64,000 bases of DNA from Solea solea (GCF_958295425.1 NC_081146.1:10586985-10650984), one strand, 5' to 3'. Counted from the first letter of the stretch, positions 36,235-48,959 are shown. Notes: a model not told the origin generated them from the sequence alone. Numbers and translations: made by a program.

Positions 36235-37374
36235 ACGTTAAGTGAAGCTTTTGTACCCAACACATCATGTGGTGAGAAATGACAGCAGCGATACGTTCCA
36301 CATGGACGTACAGAGCAAAGTAAAGAATGTTACGTAACATACGAAATGCTTCAGAGTAAGGTTTCAAACAAATCATTTAAACCTGTTATATCACAGGTTT
36401 AAATACAATAACTTGGTTTAAACCCAAAAAAAAGCAAACATTTGTTATAAGATTAAAGAAAACGGCATATCATCCTTAATCTCCCGACATGCAGATGTGC
36501 AACCTTCTGTACATTAAGCATCCCTGTTTTCCAACAGCTGGGATTTAACTGATTTCAAAGTGCTTTGATGCCTGGGTTTAGATATTTGCTTGAGTCACAT
36601 GTAAAGCAGTATGTGCACTGTAGCATCTTTGGATTATTTCAAACCATTTCATCATCTAGATATACCGCTGGATAATCTCGCATCATTTTAATATTTCTAG
36701 ATAATATCAAGTATTAAATTCGAGGGCAGCAAATCTGGCCATTAGGGTTACGTAAATGACACACAGGCACGTGTCAGTGGCACACGTCAAATGCAGAATA
36801 GGAGAAACGTGGTAGAAATGATGGGACTAAAACAATAAAAGACTTGTTGTTGGATTACACAGCGCTAACATTTTATCACAGATTAGCAGTGTCTTAATTC
36901 CCACAAAAGGCAATTGAATATCAACATAGATAAGGAGATCTGGCCTTGTGTTTGGGGAACAAAAAAAAAAGGTCAGTGACCTTATGCACTGGAATCCACC
37001 CTGAAAATGTGTCCACAATGTCCTGGCAGGGTGGTCTGGCTTCTTGCGTCAACTTTTCCTGCCATTGTTGGACGGGGCAGCACACAGATACAGCTGGCAG
37101 GAAGGGAGAAGCTGAGCCCACCACGAGGTCAGCCAATTAGACGTCTCCTGTGCAGCTAACTGCCAGGTGATGTAATGTTTTTAAAAAAAGTACGGGAACA
37201 TGCAGTACGTGTCGTTACAGGTTAAATGATGACAAATGGGGGAGGTGGCACTTTGTAACGGCAACCCTCCGAGAACATTTCTGTATCATCAAATTACACT
37301 TTTTCCATCCACAGTTCCATATAATTATTATAGCTCCTTTAACAGCATTCTATGTACAGTATGATTGAAGAACG

Positions 37375-37402
37375 GTTGTTGTTGTTGTTGTTGTTGTTGT
37401 TG
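37375..37402 (+). repeat. GTT microsatellite
   Basis: About nine GTT units in the rapgef5 5' intron. Confidence 0.95.
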
Positions 37403-37744
37403 TCTGGACAGAATCTAAATAACAACTGTCATCTTCAGAGAAAGCAGAGGCTCTATATAATGTGTGGAGGCCATAAAAACAAACTAACATCAGTTTGATT
37501 AATGGAACACTGCAGGGGGTGGAAGAAAGGATGTTCACAAAACAACAGCATAAAACACTATTGCGTAGTATAGCCCAGGGTATAATAGACAATCTAATTG
37601 CCTTTGACTGAAAATTCAAGGAGAAACTATATGCTAATTGAGTAAGGTTCATAATGGCATGAATAGGACTAACCGATAAGCAGCTTGATTGATGTTCCGC
37701 TGACAAGGCCAGGAATAGCTGCTTAGGCAAATGAAATTCAGAGT

Positions 37745-38003
37745 ACACACTCACTGGCCACTTTATTAGGTACACATGTTCAACCACACATGAACACAAA
37801 CATCTGATCCGCCAATCACATGGAGGTAACTCGACGTATGTTGGCACATATGGTCAAGACAACTTGCTGAAGCTTAAACCAAACATCAGAATAAGGGAAG
37901 AAAGGAGATTTAAGTGACTTTCAATGTGGCATAGTTGTTATTTATATGCCAGAGAGAATGGAAAATGTTTTTCTTTATTCCAGAGGTCAGAGGAGACTAA
38001 TTT
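37745..38003 (+). mobile_element. Tc1-like transposon 5' fragment
   Basis: Starts with the inverted-repeat end of a widespread teleost Tc1-like family (CACTGGCCACTTTATTAGGTA). It continues through the leader and into the start of the transposase region (GATTTAAGTGACTTTCAATG), then an internal deletion rejoins at CCAGAGGTCAGAGGAGA. Nonfunctional. It lies about 110 bp from the rapgef5 long-isoform exon. Confidence 0.8.
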
Positions 38004-38079
38004 GAGATGACACTTTTACAAATATTGTTGCAAAAACACAAAAATGTAAATGCATTTTAATCCTCTAACTGCAGCAGTG

Positions 38080-38103
38080 TGTTGTTGTTGTTGTTGTTGT
38101 TGT
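38080..38103 (+). repeat. GTT microsatellite beside a splice donor
   Basis: About eight GTT units just inside the intron that begins at the rapgef5 donor (38112). Confidence 0.95.
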
Positions 38104-38112
38104 GTATCTCAC

Positions 38113-38292
38113 CTCACATGTCCTCTCTGGGCCCTTGCTGTGGTTTTGAAGGAAGCGGTAGCCGTCCTTGGCCAGTCTCTGGACCATCTCCAGTCTGGAC
38201 AGGTCCTCCTTGTCGTGCAGGATGCACATGCTCCCCGGCTGCAGTGCGGGGGACACAGAGAACATGTGCTTCAGGCCACAGTCCCACGACAT
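38113..38292 (-). CDS. rapgef5: rapgef5 long-isoform first coding exon
   Basis: ATG at 38292-38290 in a GCC-ATG context opens a 60-codon exon ending at phase 0 with a GTGAGA donor. The peptide contains SMCILHDKEDLSRLEMVQRL. This resembles the end of the Epac cyclic-nucleotide domain, where a Cys/His-Phe-Leu-x-x-Asp-Lys-Glu-Asp-Phe motif occurs. It joins in frame to 32627-32494. A GTT microsatellite (38080-38103) begins about four bases beyond the donor hexamer. Possible upstream coding cannot be excluded. Confidence 0.65.
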
Positions 38293-38660
38293 GGCTGGCT
38301 GTCCAGCAGGCACGACAGCAGGATACAGGACTGGGAGCTCACACGACTTTTGTGAGAAGTGGACGAGGAGGTGAGCAGCTCAAAAGTGAGTGTATATGCA
38401 AAGTGTGAGTTTCTTTATGTGCTGTCCAGGTGAGTTAAAGAGTTCTCTGCCTCTGCAGCCAAAGTAAATCTCAGCTGCTGTGTGCTCTGGTCCGCTCAGC
38501 AGCAGGAATCAGGACTCCAGGTATCTTTGGCTTTGCTGGGAGCGAGTAACACAGTTCTCCTCTCTCCGTCCTCCTCTTTCCTCTCACTGTCAGGGAGTGG
38601 ACGGAGTTATGAACACACTGGTGGCTACAGGAAACATCTGGTGAGCTAAACAGTCCCAAA
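38293..38660 (-). promoter_or_regulatory. Candidate promoter/5'UTR of the rapgef5 long isoform
   Basis: The sequence just upstream of the long-isoform ATG is rich in GC, GAG and CTC tracts, and purine-rich on the minus strand. No further exon was recognised before the next repeats. It was inferred from position only. Confidence 0.3.
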
Positions 38661-39263
38661 AAGGAAGTTTTACCCCTTTCACCTCCCGAAAGCAGGAGCG
38701 AGAAAAGAGAGAGGAGATTGAGGAATGGGTGGGATGATTAACACTGGAAGGTCAAACACTTGTTAGGGCGGAGATGCATTATGTGAGTGTAGGTTTAAGG
38801 TCATTTGCGCACAAGCGTGAGAGCCAAATGAAACAGATGTATTCCATCGGAGTTCATACAATAGTCGTAGCATGATGATGTAATTTGATCTGATGGGATA
38901 AATTATCCATATATTCATTACACAATTACAATATTAGGAGAGAGGGGCCATGTTAAATAGTTAAACTAACTGACTAAATATAATGATAAAATGTGTGATG
39001 GGACAATATATGATATTAACGCTTATTGGGGTTAAAAGCACTTACAATAACTTAATTGTGGTGAATTTCTATTGTCGTGTTTTGTTAAATGTGTATGAAG
39101 AAAAACATCACTGTGCCTATGGGGACCTGTATCGTTCTTGATTTATTAATTATTATTCATTAATTCATCCATCATCTATGATCTTATTAAATCATTTTTC
39201 ACCTAAAAAAATGGATCCTATCTGTGATGTCTCTGACCACCATAAATGCATCTAATTTTATAT

Positions 39264-39308
39264 GTGTATATATATACTGTATATATATATATATGTGTGT
39301 ATATATAT

Positions 39309-39364
<56 letters not shown>

Positions 39365-39380
39365 GTATATACATATAATA
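39264..39380 (+). repeat. AT/GT microsatellite
   Basis: Almost pure TA dinucleotide with short GTGT and ACAC interruptions. Confidence 0.95.
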
Positions 39381-41001
39381 TATACTCTTACAAAAGGTCA
39401 TCTTCAGATTGGAATAATTCTCTCTTAATTTGTTGTTTACATATTTGCTTATTCATTCTTAGTTGAGTTAAATAGCTGCACTTGTTTTATAAATAACTTT
39501 TAACAATAGTATAAATAAATAACATTAATGATGGCTCCCAGTCATGAACTTCATTTAAACCCCCCTTGCTTGTCTTATGGTGACATGTCAAAACATCGTC
39601 TGGTATAATAAATGAAGAAAAAGGGTTGCCCCATAAGTCAGCCCCGCAGAGGAGTGTTTTATTAAACTGCTCTATCTCCCTGACTCCTCAGACACGTCCT
39701 GACTGAATGAAGCTTGTCAGCTAGCGTCTTGTGCTAACAGAGGGACCAGTGTGAGTCAGCATGTATTGATCAGGCTATAAGAATGGACGTCCATTCCTCA
39801 TATGAACACTTTATCTATGATCATTATCGTCTTCTTTCCTCCTCTGTCAGCAGTGCGACGCTTGACTGGCTCCCAGCAAAGCTGTTCACTTGTGCTGCTC
39901 CTCCAAACTGCTGATGGAGCAAAGTGCTGAATGAGAAAAGGTCCCCATGTCCTGGTGCTGTTTTCTCTTTTATGTATGTAAGGCGAATCCTGTCATTCCA
40001 CTTCAGTTATTTCAAAAGTAACTGATGCCCTCAGATAAACGATACAGTATGTGTTTAAAAGTAAATATTAGGCTAATAAAACTTCAATGAGTATCTCTCT
40101 GTCTCTATAGGGTCTTGACCTTTCCTTTTAGAACACAGAGCATTTAGGCTACTTTTTTCCATTACTATATTAAAATGTATAGACAGAGGCTATAAGAACA
40201 TGTCTTGTATAATTTTTTCCAGTATTTTTTTTAATACACCTGAGCAAAAAAGTACTGTGTTTTTTTCAAATCGGATGGAATTTGTTTGATTTAGCTTTCT
40301 ACCAAAAGTTTCCAAAGCTTGAAGAAACAGTGGCAGATATTTTAACAGTTAAAATTCGATTATTAGATTAGATATTAGATATATTAAAGATAGCCCGTGT
40401 CATATATTGTCTTCCTTTAATGCCATTCCACACCACTTCACTGTGGGAAGGAAACCGAGCAAAGTATTTGCCTTGAATATCTAAAAATGGCCCTGTCTTG
40501 CTGCTTCCTGCTTCTTCCTCGTCCTAGAATGTTAAGACAAAGCCAGGAGGACTTGCCTTAATTTGCTTCCACTGACCCAGTTTCTCAAGAGGAACGTGAA
40601 TTGTAAAGTGAGAATGCCTAAAGTCTTATTAGCAGGCATGCTCTAACAATGTCTAATTCGAGTCTAATTTCTTTAACTAACGATTGCCATGACAACCATG
40701 GTAGGTACTGCGATGCAACTTTGCTGAGCTTGTTACACTGTTACCCTTTACAATATTATCTAGAGACATTCAAAAGCTGCACAATCTCACAGAAATGAGA
40801 CACTAAAGAACAGGAACAATGACATTACTTCATTCCAATACATGAATATTGAATGTTCTGCAGTAATGCTTTACTAATTTTGTGAGCAAAAATAAATAAA
40901 AAATAAAAAAGTGCTGTTCTTGTTGAAACCTAGGTTTATGACTATATTTAGTATATTTACTATAATTAGGGAATACAGTATATCATATCAATAGCATATG
41001 T

Positions 41002-41007
<6 letters not shown>

Positions 41008-41055
<48 letters not shown>

Positions 41056-41063
41056 CATATACA
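41008..41063 (+). repeat. AT microsatellite
   Basis: TA repeat with two TACATA interruptions. Confidence 0.95.
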
Positions 41064-42841
41064 TAAAGTGGCAATGATTTCCAATAATCTAAGATTTATT
41101 CATTTACAGCATATTCACTTTTGCTGTTTAGAATTTTACGTATTTGAAACGACAACACTGGTCACTTCCGGCATCCATCTTTAAAAAGTTACAGTTCTTC
41201 AACTGTGTTTCTCACAGAGACAGATTTCGATAACATGCGAAACTTCCATTCCATTGCTTCCATTGTGTTCCAAATTCCACCTCAGGATGGCGCGGTGAAG
41301 CCCTTATCTTTTATATTAGTTTCGAGAGTTCATCCATGATTGTAAAAGAAGAACCTTATCACATTAAACGTTCTTTTTCCCCACCATTGCTTAACATCTC
41401 AGGGCAGAATGAACGTCTGATGGACCCATACCACTTCATTTCAAAGCGTGATGAAAGCATTACATGCTTACATCATAGATTTACAATGGTCAATTTAATC
41501 ATTAAACAACATAGGAAAATGTGAGTTTCATAAACTACTGAGGACTAGTGATGTCAAGGAACTCTTTACACTTTAATGATGGTCATTTGTACTACAACAC
41601 ACTACTACTGTGACCTTACATAGACACCATTAATCTGAGTAATGGGATAATTTACAATTACAATCATGTCAGAATAGGTTCAGTGTATATGATTTCCCTC
41701 TTAACTTGTGTTGCTCCCTAATTCTTGTTGCCCTTATGAGCTAATTTGTTGTCCTCTGTCAAACTGAATTACAATTGCTCTTGGATGGAGCTGGTTGGCA
41801 AAGTAAATCTAATCTCATCAGGATTAATTAAGAAATTGCATGTAGTTGGGTGCACCAATGCCTGCCGCTTTCATATACTGTCATAGAGATGACACTTTAA
41901 TGTGACATTGACCTCTACTGGCAACAAAGCGTCATTACATTTCCTTAGCTGTGTACCTTAACATAATATTCTCAACACTTTGCAAATGTGTGTTTTGTAT
42001 CTTATAACATTGTGAGTGCTTCATGCCAGTCATTCACCAGTCACTCTCTCTATGATCAAATCTTTAGTAATCCTTTGGAATTGACATTTGTGTTTATTTT
42101 ATAGTGGTCCTCAAACCATGTGGCTGTCCCCTTTTTGGTAAGATTAACATGTGAAGGTTGAATTTATTGTGATTGGAAAGAGCTAAATCCAACAGCATAG
42201 CACTGAAAAAAACAGACTTCAGATAGAAATGTTCTTCATCTTCATCTTTATTATCATAATAGTCTGAAAAACAATGACAATATGCAATACGCGTTTGTTT
42301 TTTGTACAAAAATAATGAGATGTGTTGCAGCTTGTGTGACAAACCTTCAGTGTTATTTCCACTGTACACGAAGGAGATATGAAAACAAAGACCCAGGTCA
42401 TATGCAAACATTGTTCTTGCTCTTAGTTGAGGTAAGGTATAAAGATAAGTTCGTCAGAACTACAAAAGATTAAGAATGAAGCAAAGTGTAACGCAATACT
42501 GCCAATACACCTTTCACTGATTTCAAACATGTCACAAAATTAAGTTTGCTTTCCTCTTAGATTTCTATAAATAACAATATCACTCTTTATATGGGAAGGA
42601 AAGAAAATTTAGAACTTCAGAAATGTTTTCTGCTTACTATTTTTACACAAGCAATTAGAATAAAATTGTCAAAGTCTGATAACAGAATCTTTTTTTCTTG
42701 TATCCATAAGCCAGGTTTACATGCATAAAAGAATGGCAAATGTTTGCTTGATTTATCCACAGAGAAACAAACCAGGGTGAGGAAATACTTTGTTCTTTCA
42801 CTTCTGTCCATCTGTCCATCAAAAGGGGGGCTGCGATTCTG

Positions 42842-42847
42842 TTTATT
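42842..42847 (-). terminator. Candidate poly(A) signal of the ferroportin-like gene
   Basis: The first AATAAA I found on the minus strand, about 590 nt past the stop at 43438. An overlapping ATTAAA follows. Position only. Confidence 0.3.
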
Positions 42848-43437
42848 TAATCAACCAATCTCACATCAGTTTCCCTTTATCTTCCATTTTGGACTTCCTG
42901 GAATATTTCCAAGTGGACGGACCAGTAACATCGATGCCACTTGTAGAAGTACTGTGTTGACTTGTATAAATTCTCATGAATCACCACTAAATTTAGCTCT
43001 CCACACCAATTCTTCACTGGTTACAAAAACCCTCTCCATCCATCTTCCCTCTCATCCAAAATAGCTATGGAGGTTAGCAAGCTTGATTGATAAAAGTCTC
43101 TCCATTATCCTACAGGGTTTGCCAAGGCCGAGCCATTATTTTCATACATTAGATTTCTATATTTCACCTGTAGTGTACATGTACACAAAGGGAGAGCGAG
43201 TCTCCCACTCTGCTTCTCCTGAGTTCTTGTCGGCTGCTGTGGCTCATGGCCCTGCAGAAGGAAACAACTGAGGTGGGACAGGCACTTGCTGTGGTCGTGC
43301 TGACGTGAATGGCTAAGTTGAAAGTGTTGCAATACGATTTGCTGAAGAAACGGGAAGGAGACATTCATTTCATGAATCAGGAGTCAGTGATGTCAGTGCT
43401 GATGGTGAGCATCTCGTGCCTGGATGTGTGGGCCTCT

Positions 43438-46400
43438 CTATGTGTTGAGGCGGCTTTTTCGTTTGGCTTGGTGAGCATAGAGGAAGTACATGGTGTGTCC
43501 GACGGTGATGAACAATACAGAAATGATGACGAGGATGCCAAAGTGCTGTGGCTGTGGAGCGGAAATGACCATGATGAAGTGGAGCAGATCCATCAGGTAA
43601 TTCATAGAGCTCTGCACTCCATTGACCACACCCCTCTCGGACTCACAGATGTTCTCCTGCATGAGCTGGGTCACTGTCAGGTCGAAGGACCAAAGCCCTG
43701 AAACACAGAGGTCATTAGGGTTTGAAACATGCCCTCGTCATCAAATTAGCTGAGAATTTATTTAACCCTACGTACAAAAGAATAATCAAATCTGTTGGAA
43801 CTATAGTATAGTCAGTTGTTTTCAGTCCAGTTGCCGACATCTACATTAAAAGACACAATGACCTGGGTGACTGATAAACTTTAGAGATGACTCTTATCAA
43901 CGTTTACGTCTTAATAAAGATGCCCTAAAGTATTTGGCTATTTTAGGCATCTGATAATATGTGCCATATCTATGTGTGGGTGAGGTTTACATATGTCATA
44001 TTAATATGACATATCATATGAACCTATTGAAGTTCTGGCGCCTGTTGAATCCACTCTGCTTTAGGTGTCAATATCTACTCACCGATGCGTGCAGTGATGA
44101 CGCCCAAGAACAGCAGGATGATGGAGACGTAGGATTCTGGCGCTGTGCCAGAAGGCACATTGTCAAAAAGCACCGTGTTGTTGGTCCAGTGAATGGATGA
44201 GCGGTCAGGAAGCAGCGGTTGATTGCTGCCTCCACCCAGTGGATATGTGTGCTTCTGCCTTTGGCTTCCCATCCCGCCAAGCTCGGAGGAGTTGGCGGTA
44301 ACGTCGGGCACCAGCAAGCTGAGATCCATAGGGCTGCCAGGGGCAAACACGGAGCACACACACAGCAGCAAGCAGCCCAGGTGGAGGCAGCTTGAGATGA
44401 TACCTGTATTAACCAGGCCATAGGTCTTCCGGAGTCTGGTGAACATCACAGTGCCCAATAGCCCCGTGATGGCAGATACACCCATCAGTAGACTAAGGAG
44501 AGAGCCACTTATACCCTGAGTATAGGCATAACCGGTGGTGATGCAGTCAAAGCCCAGCACTGTCGTGTATAGAAAAGCCAGACCCATTCCTGCCAGGAAG
44601 ACAGGCTGGCGATAGTAGGCCCTCCAACCGTCCTTACAAGTGCTCATCAACCAACGAAACCGCCGGAAACACAGCGGCAGGTCTGTGATTTCTTTTAGCT
44701 GCAGTCTTGTGTTACAGTTTGCTTCTGTCAGAGGCTGAGGTTGTGCGACATTATCTTCTGCTGATGAGAGAGAGGAGTTTCATCCATCACTTCAGTGCAT
44801 CAGTTTTACATTCACAATTCTCTGTTCTGCACCCTGTCTGTTCCATGTTGTATTGCAATCGTCACCTGTCACATACAGCCCACTGATGCAGACTGTGGTA
44901 GCTATGTACTGTACACATAGGATTGTGTTAAATTACATAAACTCTAGTTAAGCTTTGGAGATGTTCTGTAATGACTTAAGTCCATTTAACATGAATCAAA
45001 TGGAAAGTGATATAATTTTCTTCAAAGGCAATATAACAAAGATTCATGATATAAGCTTTATGCATTAAACAAACACACAAAAATATATTGCACAAATAAT
45101 GACTGACTGACAAATTTTGGACATTTATCACATTGTGCTTATGTTTTTGGCCGTACCATCAAGCCCTAGTTGGTCCATACCTTGTAACCTTCTCCTTTCC
45201 ATCCTCTGCAGATACACCTCATCCACTTCTACCCCGGGTGGTTTGACTGAAAGAGCGGGGACGATGCGGTACACCCGTGACAAGAAGAAGAACTCCACAA
45301 TGAGAGACACAAGGTTCCAGCCCAGGATGAAGCCACAGCCTACCACATTAGAGGCCAGGGTCATGACCTGTCCCACTGCTAGTGGGGCCAGGATGTTGGT
45401 CACCTGATCTATCCGCCTCATGGTTGCATTCATTCCTTTTGTTGAGATCAAAGAGACAGAGGTTACGGAACTTCCACCATTGGGGGGTTTCAGTGAGAGC
45501 AGATATGGACCAGTACACAGTTTTCTCTGATATTCAAGTATTCATAAATTACCAGGGAGCCAATGAAAGACATGGAGTATAAAGACTTGTATAAACAGAG
45601 ATTAAATCCCCTCACCAGCTAGGTGACCACGGTTGTAGCCTGTTATAACCACAATCCAGTCCCTCTGAATGGCAATGGTCAGCGCTGTGCTTGCAAGGTT
45701 TGCCACATCTGCCAGGATGATCACCACCGTATAACAAACCACCTTGTGTGAGTTTTGCGATGCAACATGTTACTATGACAGCAAAGAGTAGCCACAAGCT
45801 CAGAAACAGAGACGACAGGGACACAGGACAGAGGGAGCAACTGCAGCCGTAACGCTATGTAACAACCACGGTGAGTATCCCATTTGCAATTTAATTTATT
45901 AGTCAAATGTTTAGTGTCTACTTACAGTGAGCCATCCATCCCAGATCTGTTCAATCCTTTGCTTATATGAGAACACCAACATCAGCACAATGCTACACAC
46001 TGTCACTGAGATGTTCTGGACGAAAAGAGATGCATGTGCAACTAAAACAGGAGACAAAAAAAATTAAAAATTGGGACTATCACGACATTGAAAGATGAAC
46101 ACAGGCCATGGCAAATATGAGTCAGTGGGCATAAAACTTGAGATGGAGTTTGATTTTATCTATCAAAGTTGAAAATAAAACCAGCAATGTTCAAATGTGT
46201 GTGACATTACAGTGCATACCTTTATTCCTGGGATTGCGGTCAACCCAGTCTCCAAGTACAGCACCAAGCAGGAGCACCGACCCCGCTACTACCAATCCAA
46301 ACACGGCAGTCAACAGCAGGCTACGACCATACAGCTCAATCAGGAACACAGAGATAGCAAAGTGCCACATGCGGTCACCCTGTACACAACATAAAGGGAC

Positions 46401-46742
46401 GCGATTATGTGTCGCTCTGTGAGAGGCTGTCATCCTTGCAGTTTACTTTCTTAACTTTGTTATACTCCAGAATTCAGGAAATGATTCTTACCCACATTGA
46501 CAATGCTCCACTGACATAGATGAGAAACTTGGGACCTTTGAGGTAGATAAGAGCTGAACCTAGTGAGGAAAAGGCAGTAAGCATTTTTATAAAAACATTA
46601 AATTGCACACGTTCCAGCAGGATTTAAAGGTGAGTTCACCTGGTATACTCCTAGCTTTATTATTTCTTGCATCCCTGATGTTGTCAGACTCGAACTCCGC
46701 CATGACCCCACCACATTGGGAAGCATTCACTCGCTGGGACAT
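43438..46742 (-). CDS. slc40a1: Ferroportin-like iron exporter (SLC40 family), diverged paralogue
   Basis: Exports ferrous iron across the plasma membrane. Eight exons join in phase to 1791 nt (596 residues plus TAG): 46742-46640, 46559-46492, 46379-46220, 46041-45926, 45742-45616, 45435-45157, 44760-44083 and 43697-43438. Twelve-helix SLC40 landmarks include [80 protein letters not shown] and [15 protein letters not shown]. The metal ligands equivalent to human D39, H43, C326 and H507 are present as D59, H63, C357 and H550. C357 sits in [14 protein letters not shown], the hepcidin-binding helix. The start follows an in-frame TAG six bases upstream and an acceptor-like CTTTAG, so a 5' noncoding exon is likely. 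Human H32 is Gly52 here. Whether this is slc40a1 itself or an extra copy is uncertain. I favour a paralogue. Confidence 0.9.
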
Positions 46743-48630
46743 TGCCTAAAGAAGGATGAAACAACAGTTGAACTTGTTGCACTCTCCTTCTACTTTCCAT
46801 ATTACAGTGTAATAAATCACCACAGCACTCACACACAGAATAGATATCTTTGATATTTCACTTCAGGATGTCTCAGTATAGTTCAAGAATGTTCAAACCA
46901 TTTTCATGTATACTGGTTGTTTACTTAATAACATACACTAGGAAGCAACTGTTTAAAAAATGACAACACTGCAGTAATTAATTAAATACACCATTCATTT
47001 TTCGAGGCACATGCTGTTGGAATACTGTGTTCTGTTGAACTCAACAAACCACTCCAACCAAATCAACATGATATGAAATATCATACTGCTATTAAGTCTA
47101 AAATCTAATGTTATGATGGATAAATAATAGCTGCAAAGAACCTGTGTGACAGAATGTAGAAAGTTAAAACAACTCTCAACAAAGATATTTTTGGGTAGAG
47201 AGATATCGCAATACTGAAAGCAGCACTAGAATGACACCTTACATAGCTCTATAAATACAGTTTCAAACGGAAAATGATTAAAGTGCTCACAAGTCAAGAC
47301 AGGGTCAGTCTTCACCTTTGTTCTGATGTCACACTCAGTCCCTGCTGTTGTTCCCCAGTGCTGTGTCTTGTTCCATGTGTCCTACACTGGGATGCTAGTC
47401 ATTCCTGAGAGCTGGAATTCAAGCCGTAGTAGTTTGAAAGGCTTAATAACATCACAGCGTTCAAGTGCAGCATTGTATGAAAGTGCCAGAAAAGCAGAAC
47501 GGGCAGAGGGACAACAAAGGCAGCCAGCATATTCCAAAGCACGTGACACTGGGTGGACAATATCACTGTCCAGCAACACTATTAAAAAGGACAACTGTGT
47601 GACTTGTTTGACACAAAATACATACGTACACATGAGGTGGAGCACATGCAGGCACATACACACACAGTCCTGCTACTGTCGTGCATATTGACAAGCAAAA
47701 GATTTACACAAAAGACACATCATGCAACACTACGTCATTCTTAGAGTGTCAAACGCTGATAGCATTCAAATATCAGAAAACAAAACCTCTTCTTATGCAG
47801 TTGTGTGAGTCACAAGAAGATGCATAAAAATAAAAGACAGCGATACAGACTTGAACTGAACATGTGCTCCACTTATAAGCTTATACACACGTTTTTATTT
47901 ATTTATTAGTTTTTTTTTGGGGGGGGGGTTAATTATGTGCTTATCACAAATCTTTTATGAAAAAATATATTCATCCATCTCCTCTTGTTTCAATTCACAA
48001 CATCAACACAGGAAATGAACTGCTGTCTTTCAAATATCAACACGAATCTGATGGCCACTTCCAGTGTTCGGTAAGTGGCTAATTATGTTTCTTAAGGATA
48101 TTGATCTGGCTGACAGTATTTAAATATCCTTCCCCCAATGTAAATACACTTGTTCAGGTGACGACAAAAGTAACGTTTTAATTTAACAGAGATGCTGAGA
48201 TTAAAGCTGCTACTGCTAATGCTCTACAGCAGTAATGATGTGAGGAAATTAGCTCGCATGCTTAATTAAAAAAATAACAATAACTCACAGGTACTACTGG
48301 TAGTGCTGGACACATCTCATAGAACAAACCAAAAAACTCCACTACAGGTTTCATTTGCATATGGATTCTGATTATGCCTATCCATGATGTAATCAATCAT
48401 AAAGGTAACAAGTAACACAAACCCAGAACATCAACCAGGGGAAGTTTACCTTTGGGGCTAATGGAATGAATCAATCTCTTGTTTTTCTACTCTCTGCCAG
48501 ATTAAACAAATTTTACACTGGGATTTTGTAAAGATGAAAACTCTGCCATACATAATCTTGCTTCAGGAATCATATGTTGGCCATTGTTAAGCCTCAATTG
48601 CAGTGTATTCTTAGGAAATTACAGGAAGTA
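46743..48630. other. 5' flank of the ferroportin-like gene
   Basis: No coding exon was recognised. A 5' noncoding exon is expected here because the first coding exon begins three bases after an AG acceptor-like site. I looked for an iron-responsive element (CAGTGN loop with a 5-bp stem) on the minus strand and saw none with a pairing stem. Confidence 0.4.
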
Positions 48631-48959
48631 GATATTACCAGTAGATATTTGGCCTCCGACCTGTCACCCATTCAGTGTCATCATTAAACCTGTTTTTGTT
48701 TTGTATGTTATGGTTTTGCAAATATATTGAGATTAATTGCAGTTCACCTATTTTTCCCATAGATGGGTGTCTGTGATCAGCAGAGTTATTCGACATAGCT
48801 GTTGAAAATCTCGAGACAGTCCTTTCCATATGCCAAAGTGAAGATGAGACTAAGAGTAATGAGTTAAGACACATTGATCCTGAGCAAATAAATAAATTAA
48901 TAAATTAATAAATACTGCACATATACTGTATACAAAAAAATAAGTTTTAGCCATTTTCC

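Larger units (their letters stand above)
33653..37744. other. Large rapgef5 5' intron: repeats, no recognised exon
   Basis: This is the distal part of the intron between 38113 and 32627. It contains a poly-C run, homopolymer and TTG repeats, one arm of an inverted repeat pair (34815-35162) and a TE end (36010-36234). A minus-strand exon-like piece at 35806-35878 does not fit the phase of its neighbours. Confidence 0.5.
38700..42840. other. Intergenic region between rapgef5 and the ferroportin-like gene
   Basis: AT-rich spacer with two long AT microsatellites (39264-39380 and 41008-41063). No open frame longer than about 105 codons, and none with a family signature. No gene was recognised on either strand. 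Confidence 0.55.

Noticed and set aside
36827..37136. Exon-like minus-strand piece near 36970-37020
   Set aside because: Bounded by AG and GT by chance. The peptide is unrecognised and does not fit rapgef5.
37350..37847. 165-codon minus-strand open frame
   Set aside because: It runs backwards through the Tc1 end and a GTT repeat, with no protein signature.
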